Notes: generated by a model not told the origin, from the sequence alone. 64,000 nt of DNA from Shewanella denitrificans OS217 (GCF_000013765.1 NC_007954.1:3286001-3350000), one strand, 5' to 3'. Shown: positions 43,222-52,996, counted from the first letter of the stretch. Numbers and translations are program-made.

Positions 43222-44082
43222 ATGTCAGATCCTAAAATAATTGCAGCTGTAGTTTCTGGTACGGTTACACTTTTAATGTTTATCTTAAAAGGGTTAACGA
43301 AACCTTTTTGGGAGAAACATTTTCATCATTTTAAGATTCGTACTGAGCATAAGTATGAACAAAAAAAGAAAATCAAAGAGGCAATTTCCAAGTACAAAGT
43401 TCCACTAATTGATGCGGCTGAATCGTTGAATCATAGATTATGGAATTTTTCGGGGAACTGTAGCAAAGATTGGTTAACATTTAAGCCTAAGGAAAAAATT
43501 AAAGATAAATATTATCTCCAATCATTTTGTTATAGGTATTTAGTCTTTTTTGCTTGGTGTAGGAAAATTGAAAAAGAACTTGTTTATTTAGATAGCACCT
43601 TGTCTGATAAAGATGACTTATATTTCGTGAAATATCTGAAGACAATGCAAAATATTTTCTGCGATGTGTCCTTGTTTGATGCTCGAAACTACGATAGTGA
43701 GCATGCGGTTGACCATTTTTTCAAAGACCAATTGTTAAGCATGGCTGATTCCTTGATTACTGAAAATGGTGTTGTTAGCTTCTCTGAGTTTCAAACTTGG
43801 AACATAAGCAAGTATAAAAAGGTTTCCGATTACTTTTCTGCAATATCTAAAAACCAAGATTGCAATAAGTGGTTTGCGTTGCATGGCTTTCATTTCGTGC
43901 TCATGGCATTTTTGTCAAAATATGGATATGACTACCAAAAAACATCGAAGTGTAAACTAAAGAAGCTTCGAGACGAGACGCCAAAAAATCTAGTGGCTAG
44001 TAATTTGTTTCAATTAGTCAAAAAGTCTCATTTGGATAAGTGCAAAAACATGAAACTAACTATGAAAGTGCTGGGAACATAA
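43222..44082 (+). CDS. Membrane-anchored protein of unknown function, partner of the macro protein
   Basis: 286 residues. One N-terminal membrane helix (about 5-24: IIAAVVSGTVTLLMFILKGL) followed by a basic, probably cytoplasmic, largely helical body. Blocks KYKVPLIDAAESLNHRLWNF and YLVFFAWCRKIEKELVYLD recall a widespread group of hypothetical membrane-tethered proteins whose function I do not know. No catalytic motif was found. Strongly AT-rich, with Lys-rich and Phe-rich composition unlike neighbours, suggesting recent transfer. Weak ribosome site and ten-base spacing point to coupling with the macro-domain gene. Confidence 0.78.
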   Translation: MSDPKIIAAVVSGTVTLLMFILKGLTKPFWEKHFHHFKIRTEHKYEQKKKIKEAISKYKVPLIDAAESLNHRLWNFSGNCSKDWLTFKPKEKIKDKYYLQSFCYRYLVFFAWCRKIEKELVYLDSTLSDKDDLYFVKYLKTMQNIFCDVSLFDARNYDSEHAVDHFFKDQLLSMADSLITENGVVSFSEFQTWNISKYKKVSDYFSAISKNQDCNKWFALHGFHFVLMAFLSKYGYDYQKTSKCKLKKLRDETPKNLVASNLFQLVKKSHLDKCKNMKLTMKVLGT

Positions 44083-44804
44083 TCCAGTTAATCAGGTAGC
44101 CGGAGGTGTCTAACCTCCAGCCCCAGCATGCCGCTCCGCACAGGGCGGTTCATTTAGAACGCATAACTAAACTTTCTGGTTAGCTTCTTGTTTCAAGAAT
44201 GAATAGCGTTCCATCACTTAGTGAACATAAAGCCACTTTCTTAAGCTAATCATTAGCAATGATAATGTGAACTGTAAATTTTAGAGCCTAAGCTCTAACC
44301 AATTTCTGTCCAAAAGTGAGTTTAGACTTACTAAATGGAGTGATAGGCCGATTGCAGAAGTAAGTTTGTATTTTTGTAAGGCAAACAGACACGCAAATAC
44401 TGAAAAGGCGAACCATGAGTGTTTGCGAGACGACCGTCTGAGACAGGACGTCGAAGCGAGCTACAGGGAAGTATTTACGCGTGTCGGTGAGTAAATTCCA
44501 TGGCGGGCCTGTATGCAGAAATTTCAGCAAGTGGTTTTTTCAGGCAAGTTCAGTGTAAATTTTCTAGCTCAGTTCTGTCGAAAAATAAGTTTGAGCTGAT
44601 TATTGGGGAGACAGCCCTATTGCTAAAAATAGGCTGTAATCTTTTAAGGCTGACAGATACACAAAAACTACAAAGGTGAACTCAGCTAGGTCGCTAGGTT
44701 CTTTAGCTCACACCTTTTTCTATATAAGTCAGTTATTACTGTATTGTAAAACACAGCTATAACTGACTTTCTAGTGAAATATTCCTGATAGACACCCAAT
44801 ACCT
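44083..44804. other. Gene-free repeat region between the cassette and oxyR
   Basis: 722 bases. A hairpin GGAGGT/ACCTCC at about 44101-44117 follows the cassette. The rest is dominated by the inverted R1 copy (44370-44655), preceded by a second partial unit at 44280-44370 that repeats the AACTCACTTTTGGACAGAA-like block. No convincing gene. Confidence 0.7.
44370..44655 (-). repeat. Dispersed repeat R1, copy C (inverted)
   Basis: Reverse complement of the element at 15026-15315. Shared blocks include ATTACAGCCTATTTTT-like, GAGCTAGAAAATTTACACTG, AACTTGCCTGAAAAAACC, AATTTCTGCATACAGGC and GTCGTCTCGCAAACACTCAT. The central part differs: it has the CTACAGGGA-GTATTTACG block instead of the CCGTCCAT hairpin. 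Confidence 0.85.
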
Positions 44805-45710
44805 CTACGGCCGTGTGAGCAGTTTCTCTAGCAATAAGCCTAAGGTTCTGAAGGTGGTTAGCCTGCTGCTGGTTTGGCGCCACACTAGGCCGATGTCGCG
44901 ATAGGGCGCTTCCCCTGGGGGCGTCATAACGGTCAATTCGGTATCTTTTAATATCCCTGCGTCTATGGCCATTTGCGGCAAGAAAGTAGTGCCTAACTTG
45001 CTGTTCACCATCTGTACTAAAGTATGCAAACTGGTGGCGGCGAAGGGGTTTATCTTAGCTGTGTCTGCCAACTGGCAGGCGCTGATGGCATGGCCGGTAA
45101 TGCAATGCTCGTTTTGCAGCAAGAAAATGCTCTCATCGGGTAAGGTTTTATAATCCACAGGCAAGGGAATAACGCTGGATAAACTCTCATGAGCCACCAT
45201 TTTAAAGGGGTCAACGCCGACCTTCATGCTGTGAAAACCGCTCACATCGGCAGGCAAGGCTAAAATTAATAGATCTAACTCTCCCTTTGCTAGGGCATCG
45301 AGCAAACGCTCTGTGGTGTCCTCTTTTAATAGCAAGGTCAGCTTAGGGTATAAGCTTTGGCAACCCTTCACGACCGGGCTTAACAAGAAAGGCGCTATGG
45401 TGGGAATACAGCCAAGACGAACCTCTCCTGTCATGGGTTCGCCTTGGTTTTTGACCAGTTCCACTAAGTCATCAACATCGGTCAGAATCGCCCTTGCTCG
45501 CTCGACCACCTCTTCGCCAATGGCGGTGAACAGAAACGATTTATGATCCCGCTCGATAAGCTGGTAGCCCAGTTGTTCTTCAAGATTTTGAATACCGCTT
45601 GATAGCGTGGATTGACTGACAAAACAGACTTTAGCGGCACGATTAAAATGCTGTTCCTGGTGAAGGTTCACCAAATAATACAAATTCTTTAGGCTAGGAA
45701 GGCTTTTCAT
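44805..45710 (-). CDS. oxyR: LysR family peroxide sensor OxyR
   Basis: 301 residues. LysR-type helix-turn-helix at the N-terminus (LVNLHQEQHFNRAAKVCFVSQSTLSSGIQ in parts). The redox pair is present as Cys203 and Cys212 in EHCITGHAISAC, the same nine-residue spacing as Cys199-Cys208 of E. coli OxyR, and ATSLHTLVQMVNSKLGTTFLP follows as in OxyR. It senses hydrogen peroxide and controls catalase and iron-storage genes. Position beside hptA and gltBD fits Shewanella. Confidence 0.93.
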   Translation of the reverse strand: MKSLPSLKNLYYLVNLHQEQHFNRAAKVCFVSQSTLSSGIQNLEEQLGYQLIERDHKSFLFTAIGEEVVERARAILTDVDDLVELVKNQGEPMTGEVRLGCIPTIAPFLLSPVVKGCQSLYPKLTLLLKEDTTERLLDALAKGELDLLILALPADVSGFHSMKVGVDPFKMVAHESLSSVIPLPVDYKTLPDESIFLLQNEHCITGHAISACQLADTAKINPFAATSLHTLVQMVNSKLGTTFLPQMAIDAGILKDTELTVMTPPGEAPYRDIGLVWRQTSSRLTTFRTLGLLLEKLLTRP

Positions 45711-45810
45711 AGTCGTTTCATGTCTTCGATTGATGTCTAATAAACTAATTCACATAATGAATTAACAACGGGCAGATAGCAAGTTAGCAGGCCGGTTGCC
45801 AAGGCAATAA

Positions 45811-45844
45811 AAAACGCCCTCATGGCATAGCCATTGAGGGCGTT
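45811..45844 (-). terminator. Terminator after hptA
   Basis: On the minus strand AACGCCCTC and GAGGGCGTT arms (with an inner ATGG/CCAT pairing) are followed by TTTTTTATTG. It ends hptA before oxyR. Confidence 0.87.
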
Positions 45845-45956
45845 AATAAATCTAGATAGACGTCTTGTTTAACGGGTTGAGAAACGGATTTTTTAACCGT
45901 TTATTCAATTACTTAAGTGTAATTCACCCAACAAGGTCATCCGTTAATCTAAGCCG

Positions 45957-46319
45957 TTATGCTTTAGCTTCGAGGAATGATTTAAGCTGCTGTAGATCGG
46001 CGCTGGCGTGCTCGGCGATGGCCGCAAGCCAAGCTTTATGTCCCGCATCCCAACCGGCTTCTTCGCCATGTTGTAATAGCTGAGCAAATTGCTGAATGCG
46101 CTTTAATCCTACCGAACCCGCTGCACCTTTAAACTTGTGAGCTTCGGCGCACAAGGTTTCTTTGTCATTGGCTTCACCCGCTTTCACTAGGCTTCCCACA
46201 TACTCAGGCATCAATTGCTCAAACAAGACTACGCTCTTCAGTAACGTCGCCGCACCAATCGCACTACAGTATTGATCAAGGGTATTCAGATCCAATATTG
46301 TTTCTAATTGCGCCGTCAT
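45957..46319 (-). CDS. hptA: Histidine phosphotransfer protein HptA
   Basis: 120 residues, a stand-alone HPt four-helix domain. The phosphorylated histidine is His61 in AEAHKFKGAAGSVGLKRI. In Shewanella HptA passes phosphate to ArcA because the ArcB-like sensor lacks its own HPt domain. The start at 46319 (MTAQLE) was chosen because it begins the fold; upstream in-frame residues have no ribosome site. Confidence 0.92.
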   Translation of the reverse strand: MTAQLETILDLNTLDQYCSAIGAATLLKSVVLFEQLMPEYVGSLVKAGEANDKETLCAEAHKFKGAAGSVGLKRIQQFAQLLQHGEEAGWDAGHKAWLAAIAEHASADLQQLKSFLEAKA

Positions 46320-47055
46320 TTGTGCACCTCTAAATGATTCTGGATAAAATAAAATTAGCAACATAATACCCAGTAAACTCGGCTATGCAACTCTTCAGCT
46401 CGCTTGAAGGCAATTTAAATTTAAAAATAACAGTCCGATAACAAACTCCCTCAAGATGCTTCACCTGAGGTGATAAATACAGCAACCCTAGACACATTTC
46501 ATTGCACACTTGTTTCACACTCGAAAACTTACTAGCGATAAGCACTAGTAAGCACTAAACATAGGCTCGGCCCACAGGAGCTGCGGCTAAGTTCACTTAA
46601 TTACATGAGTGCAAACTTAGAAGCTGAGGAATATTTTTTAGCTTAAGTTGCCCAGGCAATGAAGATGGACAACTCGAGTTCAACAAAAAAAACAAAAGTG
46701 AATATTTAGTCAGTATTAGTGGGTAATAAAAATTATGCGCTGCAAGATGAATTTTACTCGCGCAAATAATAGAGTTCAAACTCAAAAATGTTAACTCCAG
46801 GTTAAGCAAAATACCCGCTATATTTTGAAATTCTTTTTATTCAGAAGGTTATACGAACAATTGCTCAGCTTACGTTAACGTAAAGTTTGTGATTTTTTAA
46901 ACAAAATCACAACCAAATTAACCAAAAAGCATAATTTAATGGATTGACCTTTATTCATTCTCAGGCTAATTTGGTTGATTCGGATGCATATCTATGGGAA
47001 ATCCCTCACACATATCTACCGAGCCGTAACCAGTAAAAGATCAGGGAGCCCCCGT
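46320..47055. promoter_or_regulatory. gltB upstream region with two dyads
   Basis: 736 AT-rich bases between divergent hptA and gltB, with no gene seen. Close to gltB lie a perfect 14-base palindrome TTACGTTAACGTAA (46870-46883) and a 10-bp inverted repeat TTGTGATTTT/AAAATCACAA (46887-46912, six-base centre). Both sit just upstream of the -35 box and are candidate binding sites for a regulator of nitrogen assimilation. Confidence 0.65.
46944..46972 (+). promoter_or_regulatory. Sigma-70 promoter of gltBD
   Basis: TTGACC (46944-46949) and TAATTT (46967-46972) are 17 bases apart. The predicted start is near 46979, leaving a leader of about 77 bases before ATG 47056. Confidence 0.7.
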
Positions 47056-50000
47056 ATGAGTTTGTATCACCCCAGTTTTGAGCGAGACAATTGTGGCTTT
47101 GGGCTTATTGCACAAATGGATGGCGAACCCAGCCACAAAATAGTGCGCACCGCGATTCATGGCCTAGACAGAATGAAACACAGAGGCGGTATTGCCTCCG
47201 ATGGCCGTACCGGTGATGGCTGTGGTTTATTAATGCAAATGCCCAGCGCCTTTTTTGAAGCCATAGCCGCAGAGAATGACTGGCACCTTAGCCGTAAATT
47301 TGCTGTTGGCATGCTATTTTTAAGTCAAGATGAAACCCTCGCCCAGCAGGCTAAACAGCTATTAGAAAAAGAACTGCAACGTGAAACCTTAAGCGTAGCG
47401 GGCTGGCGTAAGGTCCCTATCGACCCCTCGGTGCTGGGTGAAATAGGCCGTAACAGCTTGCCACAAATTTACCAAGTCTTGATTAACTCACCCGCGGGTT
47501 GGCGTGAGAAAGATTTAGAGCGCCGCCTTTATATGGCTCGCCGGCGTTTAGAGCAGCAAATTGTCAATGATGATGACTTCTATGTCGCCAGCCTTTCTGG
47601 CCAAGTCATCGTCTATAAAGGCCTGATGATGCCGGCTGATCTGCCCTCCTTCTATACGGACTTGGCGGACATTCGCCTTAAAAGCGCCATTTGCTTATTC
47701 CACCAGCGTTTTTCAACTAACACCTCTCCTAAGTGGCCCTTAGCCCAGCCGTTTCGCTTCTTGGCTCACAATGGTGAAATCAATACCATCACAGGCAACC
47801 GTCAGTGGGCCCGCGCCCGCGCCTACAAATTTAACTCACCTTTGCTGCCAGACTTACAACAGGCCGCGCCTTTTGTTAATGAAACCGGCTCAGACTCTTC
47901 ATCACTGGATAACATGCTAGAAATGTTATTAAGTGGCGGCATGGACTTGTACCGCGCCATGCGCCTGCTTATTCCACCAGCATGGCAGTCTAATCCTGAG
48001 ATGGACGATGAGCTAAAAGCCTTCTACGACTTTAACTCTATGCACATGGAGCCTTGGGATGGCCCTGCGGGCATAGTGATGACCAACGGCCGTCATGCCG
48101 CCTGCGCCGTAGACAGGAACGGCCTGCGCCCATCGCGCTATGTGATAACCAAGGACCGCATCTTGACCTTGGCCTCAGAAGTGGGCATTTGGGATTACGC
48201 CGCCGATGAAGTCATAGAGAAAGGCCGCGTCGGTCCGGGTGAATTGTTAGTGCTAGACACCTTAAATGGCCGTCTGTACCAATCATTTGAAATCGATGAT
48301 GACTTAAAGCGTCGCCACCCTTACAAAGAGTGGATGGCTAAAAACAGCCAAACCTTGATCCCCGCAGAAGATGTGGACACCAACAAGAAAGGCAACAGCG
48401 AATTTTCGGCCACAACCTTACTTAAGTATCAGCAGCAGTTTGGCTTCACCCGGGAAGAGTTAGAACAAGTGATTTGGGTGCTGGCAAGCCAAGGCGAAGA
48501 AGCCATTGGCTCCATGGGGGATGATACGCCTATGGCGGTATTGTCGAAAAAATCACGCTCTCTGTACGACTATTTCAGGCAGAAATTTGCCCAGGTGACC
48601 AATCCACCGATAGATCCACTGCGAGAAAAGCATGTGATGTCACTGGCCACCTGTGTCGGCCGTGAGCAAAACTTATTTAACGAAACCACAGGCAATGCCT
48701 ATCGAGTGATGTTTAACTCACCGATTCTATTATTCAGTGATATCGACCAGTTATGGCATTTAGACAGCAAAAACTACCGCGCCGATAGAGTTGATCTTAA
48801 CTACGGCCAAGAGATTGGCCTAGAGCAAGCCATTCGCACCATAGTCGATCAAGCTGAGCGCTTAGCGCGCAGTGGCACCACCTTGTTGGTATTGTCAGAC
48901 AGAGCCATAGGTGAGCGATCCCTCACTATCCCCGCCGCCATGGCCGTGGGTGCAGTGCAGCAGCGCTTAGTCGACCAAAGCCTTCGCTGCGATACCAACA
49001 TTATCGTTGAAACCGCATCGGCACGAGATCCTCACCACTTTGCTGTGCTGTTAGGTTTTGGCGCCACGGCGATCTACCCTTATTTAGCCTATGAGTCTAT
49101 CTCTGCCTTAGCCCATATTCGCCATGTCACAGATACCGACAGCTTGATGCTGAACTACCGTTATGGCATCGAAAAAGGCCTGCGTAAAATCATGTCGAAA
49201 ATGGGCATTAGTACTGTGGGCTCTTACCGCTGTAGCCAGCAATTTGAAGCCATTGGCCTTGCAAGCGATGTGATTAAGCTGTGCTTTAATGGGGTCATCA
49301 GCCGCATCGAAGGAGTCAGCTTTGAGGGCATCGAAGCCGACCAAAGGCTGTTGCATACTAGTGCCAATCGGCCGCATTTACCGCTGCCACAAGGCGGCTT
49401 GCTAAAATACGTCGAGGGCGGTGAATACCACAGCTTTAACCCAGATGTGGTCAACACACTGCAGGCCTCCCTTAAGGATAAGGATTACGCCAAGTACAAA
49501 AGCTTCGCTAAATTAGTGGATAACCGCCCCGTTGCCACCCTAAGAGACTTAATCGGCATCACGGCCCAGCAAAAAGCCATAGATATCACCAAAGTGGAAG
49601 CGGCCGAAAAACTCTACTCACGCTTTGATAGCGCCGCCATGAGCATTGGCGCCCTAAGTCCAGAGGCCCACGAAGCCTTAGCCGTTGCCATGAACCGTTT
49701 GGGCGGCCGCTCAAACTCGGGTGAAGGCGGTGAAGATGCTAAGCGTTTCAACAGCGAGCGCAACTCTGCCATTAAGCAGGTGGCCTCCGGCCGCTTTGGG
49801 GTCACGGCCAACTATTTAGTCAATGCCGAAGTGCTGCAAATCAAAGTCGCTCAAGGGGCAAAACCCGGTGAAGGCGGTCAGCTGCCTGGGCACAAAGTCA
49901 GTGTTGAAATTGCCGCCCTGCGTCATGCACGCCCCGGTGTCACCTTGATTTCACCGCCACCACACCATGATATTTATTCTATCGAAGATTTAGCCCAGCT

Positions 50001-51504
50001 GATTTTCGACTTGAAACAAATAAACCCTAAGGCACTGATTTCAGTTAAGTTAGTGTCAGAGCCTGGGGTAGGCACTATCGCCACTGGCGTGGCTAAAGCT
50101 TACGCGGACATGATAACCATCTCAGGCTATGATGGCGGCACAGGGGCAAGCCCTATCACCTCGGTTAAATATGCGGGTTCCCCCTGGGAGCTTGGTCTTG
50201 CCGAAGTGCATCAATCCTTAGTCACCAATGGCCTAAGGCATAAAATTCGCCTACAAGTCGACGGCGGCCTAAAAACCGGCACCGACGTGATTAAGGCTGC
50301 GCTGCTTGGAGCCGAAAGCTTTGGCTTTGGCACTGTGCCCATGATAGCGCTCGGCTGTAAATACCTGCGTATTTGTCATCTGAACAACTGCGCCACCGGC
50401 GTTGCCACCCAAGATAAAAATCTGCGCGATAAGCATTATCACGGCTTACCAGAGCGGGTGATGACTTACTTTGAGTTTGTGGCACAAGAGGTGCGTGAAT
50501 GGATGTCTGTACTGGGAGTCAGTCAATTTGATGAGCTAGTAGGCCGTAGCGATTGGCTAGTGGCACTGGAAGGTCAAACCGATAAACAGCGCGGCCTTGA
50601 TCTTAGCCCTATCTTGTTCAAGCCTAAACTGCCTGCCAGCACGGCGCTCACCTGGCAAGAAATCAACCCGCCAGAAGATAAGGGCGTGCTTAACCAAGTG
50701 TTATTGAATGACTGCATGCAAGCGGTAGACACTCGCCAAGGCTTCACTGGCCAATACACTATCAATAATACCGACCGCTCGGTGGGCGCGGCATTATCTG
50801 GGCATATCGCCAATGCCCATGGCGCTAAAGGTGCACTTAAGCCCATAGCACTTAACTTTACTGGCAGTGCTGGCCAAAGTTTCGGTGTTTGGAATAGTCC
50901 TGGGCTTGAATTAAGCCTGTGCGGTGATGCCAACGATTATGTGGGCAAAGGCATGTCTGGCGGCAAGATAGTGATCCACCCGCCCCTTGGCAGCCCATTT
51001 CAAAGTGAGCGCAGTGCCATCATAGGCAATACTTGCCTCTATGGTGCTACCGGCGGCAAGCTTTATGCCGCAGGTCAAGCGGGTGAGCGTTTTGCGGTGC
51101 GAAACTCTGGCGCCATCGCCGTGGTTGAAGGGGTGGGTGATAACGGCTGTGAGTACATGACAGGCGGCATAGTGTTAGTCCTAGGTAAGACAGGGGTTAA
51201 CTTTGGCGCCGGCATGACAGGCGGCTTTGCCTATGTGTTCGATCAATTTGGCCGTTTCCATCGCCGAGTCAACACTGAATTGGTGGACACCCATAAACTG
51301 GATGCCCCTATCATGCAGCAACACCTGAAACGTTTAATCGAAAGCCACGTCAGCGAAACCGGCAGTGAACATGGCAAGAAAATATTAAGTGATTTCAATA
51401 ATTGGTTAGATTGCTTTGTGCTGGTCAAACCTAAGAATATTGCCGTGAACGACTTGCTCAACATAGAGCAAAAAAGTTCCGAACTTGCCGTAAAAGTGGG
51501 GTAA
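47056..51504 (+). CDS. gltB: Glutamate synthase (NADPH) large subunit
   Basis: 1482 residues from ATG 47056 (MSLYHPSFERDNCGFGLIA). The N-terminal nucleophile is Cys13 after removal of a short propeptide, shorter than in E. coli. Order: glutamine amidotransferase (13 to about 420), central domain, FMN-binding synthase barrel (about 850-1180; GGEDAKRFNSERNSAIKQVASGRFGV in parts), the 3Fe-4S Cys cluster in CKYLRICHLNNCATG, and the GXGXG beta-helix C-terminus. It forms glutamate from glutamine and 2-oxoglutarate with GltD. The frame stays open upstream to 46975, but that includes the promoter region. Confidence 0.97.
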   Translation: MSLYHPSFERDNCGFGLIAQMDGEPSHKIVRTAIHGLDRMKHRGGIASDGRTGDGCGLLMQMPSAFFEAIAAENDWHLSRKFAVGMLFLSQDETLAQQAKQLLEKELQRETLSVAGWRKVPIDPSVLGEIGRNSLPQIYQVLINSPAGWREKDLERRLYMARRRLEQQIVNDDDFYVASLSGQVIVYKGLMMPADLPSFYTDLADIRLKSAICLFHQRFSTNTSPKWPLAQPFRFLAHNGEINTITGNRQWARARAYKFNSPLLPDLQQAAPFVNETGSDSSSLDNMLEMLLSGGMDLYRAMRLLIPPAWQSNPEMDDELKAFYDFNSMHMEPWDGPAGIVMTNGRHAACAVDRNGLRPSRYVITKDRILTLASEVGIWDYAADEVIEKGRVGPGELLVLDTLNGRLYQSFEIDDDLKRRHPYKEWMAKNSQTLIPAEDVDTNKKGNSEFSATTLLKYQQQFGFTREELEQVIWVLASQGEEAIGSMGDDTPMAVLSKKSRSLYDYFRQKFAQVTNPPIDPLREKHVMSLATCVGREQNLFNETTGNAYRVMFNSPILLFSDIDQLWHLDSKNYRADRVDLNYGQEIGLEQAIRTIVDQAERLARSGTTLLVLSDRAIGERSLTIPAAMAVGAVQQRLVDQSLRCDTNIIVETASARDPHHFAVLLGFGATAIYPYLAYESISALAHIRHVTDTDSLMLNYRYGIEKGLRKIMSKMGISTVGSYRCSQQFEAIGLASDVIKLCFNGVISRIEGVSFEGIEADQRLLHTSANRPHLPLPQGGLLKYVEGGEYHSFNPDVVNTLQASLKDKDYAKYKSFAKLVDNRPVATLRDLIGITAQQKAIDITKVEAAEKLYSRFDSAAMSIGALSPEAHEALAVAMNRLGGRSNSGEGGEDAKRFNSERNSAIKQVASGRFGVTANYLVNAEVLQIKVAQGAKPGEGGQLPGHKVSVEIAALRHARPGVTLISPPPHHDIYSIEDLAQLIFDLKQINPKALISVKLVSEPGVGTIATGVAKAYADMITISGYDGGTGASPITSVKYAGSPWELGLAEVHQSLVTNGLRHKIRLQVDGGLKTGTDVIKAALLGAESFGFGTVPMIALGCKYLRICHLNNCATGVATQDKNLRDKHYHGLPERVMTYFEFVAQEVREWMSVLGVSQFDELVGRSDWLVALEGQTDKQRGLDLSPILFKPKLPASTALTWQEINPPEDKGVLNQVLLNDCMQAVDTRQGFTGQYTINNTDRSVGAALSGHIANAHGAKGALKPIALNFTGSAGQSFGVWNSPGLELSLCGDANDYVGKGMSGGKIVIHPPLGSPFQSERSAIIGNTCLYGATGGKLYAAGQAGERFAVRNSGAIAVVEGVGDNGCEYMTGGIVLVLGKTGVNFGAGMTGGFAYVFDQFGRFHRRVNTELVDTHKLDAPIMQQHLKRLIESHVSETGSEHGKKILSDFNNWLDCFVLVKPKNIAVNDLLNIEQKSSELAVKVG

Positions 51505-51508
51505 TAGC

Positions 51509-52966
51509 ATGAGTAACGATTTTCAATTTATCCAAGTGGGTCGCCACGACCCTAAAAAACATGATACGCCACTGCGTAAGACACAGTTTATTGAGATATA
51601 CCAAGATTTTAGTGAGCCAGATGTAAAGCAACAAGCGGATCGCTGTCTGGATTGTGGTAACCCCTATTGTGAGTGGAAATGCCCGCTGCACAATTACATT
51701 CCAAACTGGCTCAAGCTTGCCGAGGAAGGCCGGGTAATGGAAGCGGCCACCTTGATGCACGAAACCAATACCTTGCCTGAAATCTGCGGCAGAGTCTGTC
51801 CTCAAGACAGATTGTGTGAAGGCGCCTGTACCTTGAACGATGAGTTTGGCGCCGTCACTATTGGCAACATTGAAAAATACATCACAGATGCGGCCCTCGC
51901 CCAAGGTTGGCGACCGGATTTAAGTCATGCCCCCAAGGGCAGAACCGAGCGGGTTGCCATCATAGGTGCGGGGCCCGCTGGCCTTGGCTGCGCCGACGTC
52001 TTAGCCCGCAACGGCGTCAAAGCCGTAGTCTATGACAAGTACCCGCAAATTGGCGGCTTGCTCACCTACGGCATTCCCTCCTTTAAGTTGGATAAATCCG
52101 TGCTAGCCACTCGCCGCACTGTACTTGAAGGCATGGGCATCGAATTTAAGCTTAATACCACGGTCGGCAAAGACATAAGCTTTCAAAGCCTGCTTGATGA
52201 ATACGACGCGGTATTTCTTGGCATGGGCACTTACACCGCCATGAAGGCAAGGCTTGCCAACGAAGATGCCAAGGGGGTTATTCAAGCTCTGCCCTATCTT
52301 ATCGGTAATACTCATCAGCTCATGGGCAGCCAAGACCCCGCCGCGCCTTACATAGATCTTGCGGGTAAGAATGTGGTGGTGCTGGGCGGCGGTGATACCG
52401 CCATGGATTGCGTGCGCACCGCAGTGCGTCAAGGGGCGGCAAACGTCAGCTGCGTCTATCGTCGCGATGAAGCCAATATGCCAGGTTCTCGCCGTGAAGT
52501 GCAAAATGCCAAAGAAGAAGGGGTTGAGTTTTTATTTAACCAACAGCCTGTGGCTATACACACTGAAAACGATGCCGTTGTGGGTATTGAATGTGTTGAA
52601 ACCCAAATGGGCGCCGCCGATGCCAGTGGTCGCCAAAGCGCCGAGGTTATTCCTGGCAGTGAGCAAATCCTTAAAGCCGATGCCATCATCATCGCCTTTG
52701 GTTTTCAGGCAAGCCCTGCCCCTTGGTTTAAGGATTTTGGCATAGACACCAACGAATGGGGTCTGGTCAAAGCCTGCAAGCAGGATGATATGGCCTTTCA
52801 AACCACTAACCCTAAAGTGTTTGCCGGTGGCGACATGGTGAGGGGCTCTGATCTTGTGGTGACCGCCATTGCCGAAGGCCGCGATGCTGCATTAGGAATA
52901 TTAACTTACCTTGGCGAGCAAGCAGCGCAGCAAAAGGATGAGGTGCAAACAGCCGCTTGCAGCTAA
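51509..52966 (+). CDS. gltD: Glutamate synthase (NADPH) small subunit
   Basis: 485 residues. N-terminal Cys-rich region for the 4Fe-4S clusters (CLDCGNPYCEWKCPLHNYIP and CGRVCPQDRLCEGAC), FAD-binding AIIGAGPAGLGCADVL and NADPH-binding VVVLGGGDTAMDCVRTAV. It supplies electrons from NADPH to GltB. Starts four bases after the gltB stop, so the two are coupled. Confidence 0.97.
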   Translation: MSNDFQFIQVGRHDPKKHDTPLRKTQFIEIYQDFSEPDVKQQADRCLDCGNPYCEWKCPLHNYIPNWLKLAEEGRVMEAATLMHETNTLPEICGRVCPQDRLCEGACTLNDEFGAVTIGNIEKYITDAALAQGWRPDLSHAPKGRTERVAIIGAGPAGLGCADVLARNGVKAVVYDKYPQIGGLLTYGIPSFKLDKSVLATRRTVLEGMGIEFKLNTTVGKDISFQSLLDEYDAVFLGMGTYTAMKARLANEDAKGVIQALPYLIGNTHQLMGSQDPAAPYIDLAGKNVVVLGGGDTAMDCVRTAVRQGAANVSCVYRRDEANMPGSRREVQNAKEEGVEFLFNQQPVAIHTENDAVVGIECVETQMGAADASGRQSAEVIPGSEQILKADAIIIAFGFQASPAPWFKDFGIDTNEWGLVKACKQDDMAFQTTNPKVFAGGDMVRGSDLVVTAIAEGRDAALGILTYLGEQAAQQKDEVQTAACS

Positions 52967-52996
52967 CACTCAGGTTAACCTGCTAACTAAAGTAAC

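Noticed and set aside
46975..47055. 27-residue N-terminal extension of GltB
   Set aside because: It starts inside the promoter region with no ribosome site; the family start MSLYHPSFERDNCGFG fits ATG 47056.
49108..50933. Long open frames antisense to gltB
   Set aside because: They are mirror frames of a highly coding-biased gene, without ribosome sites or family features.
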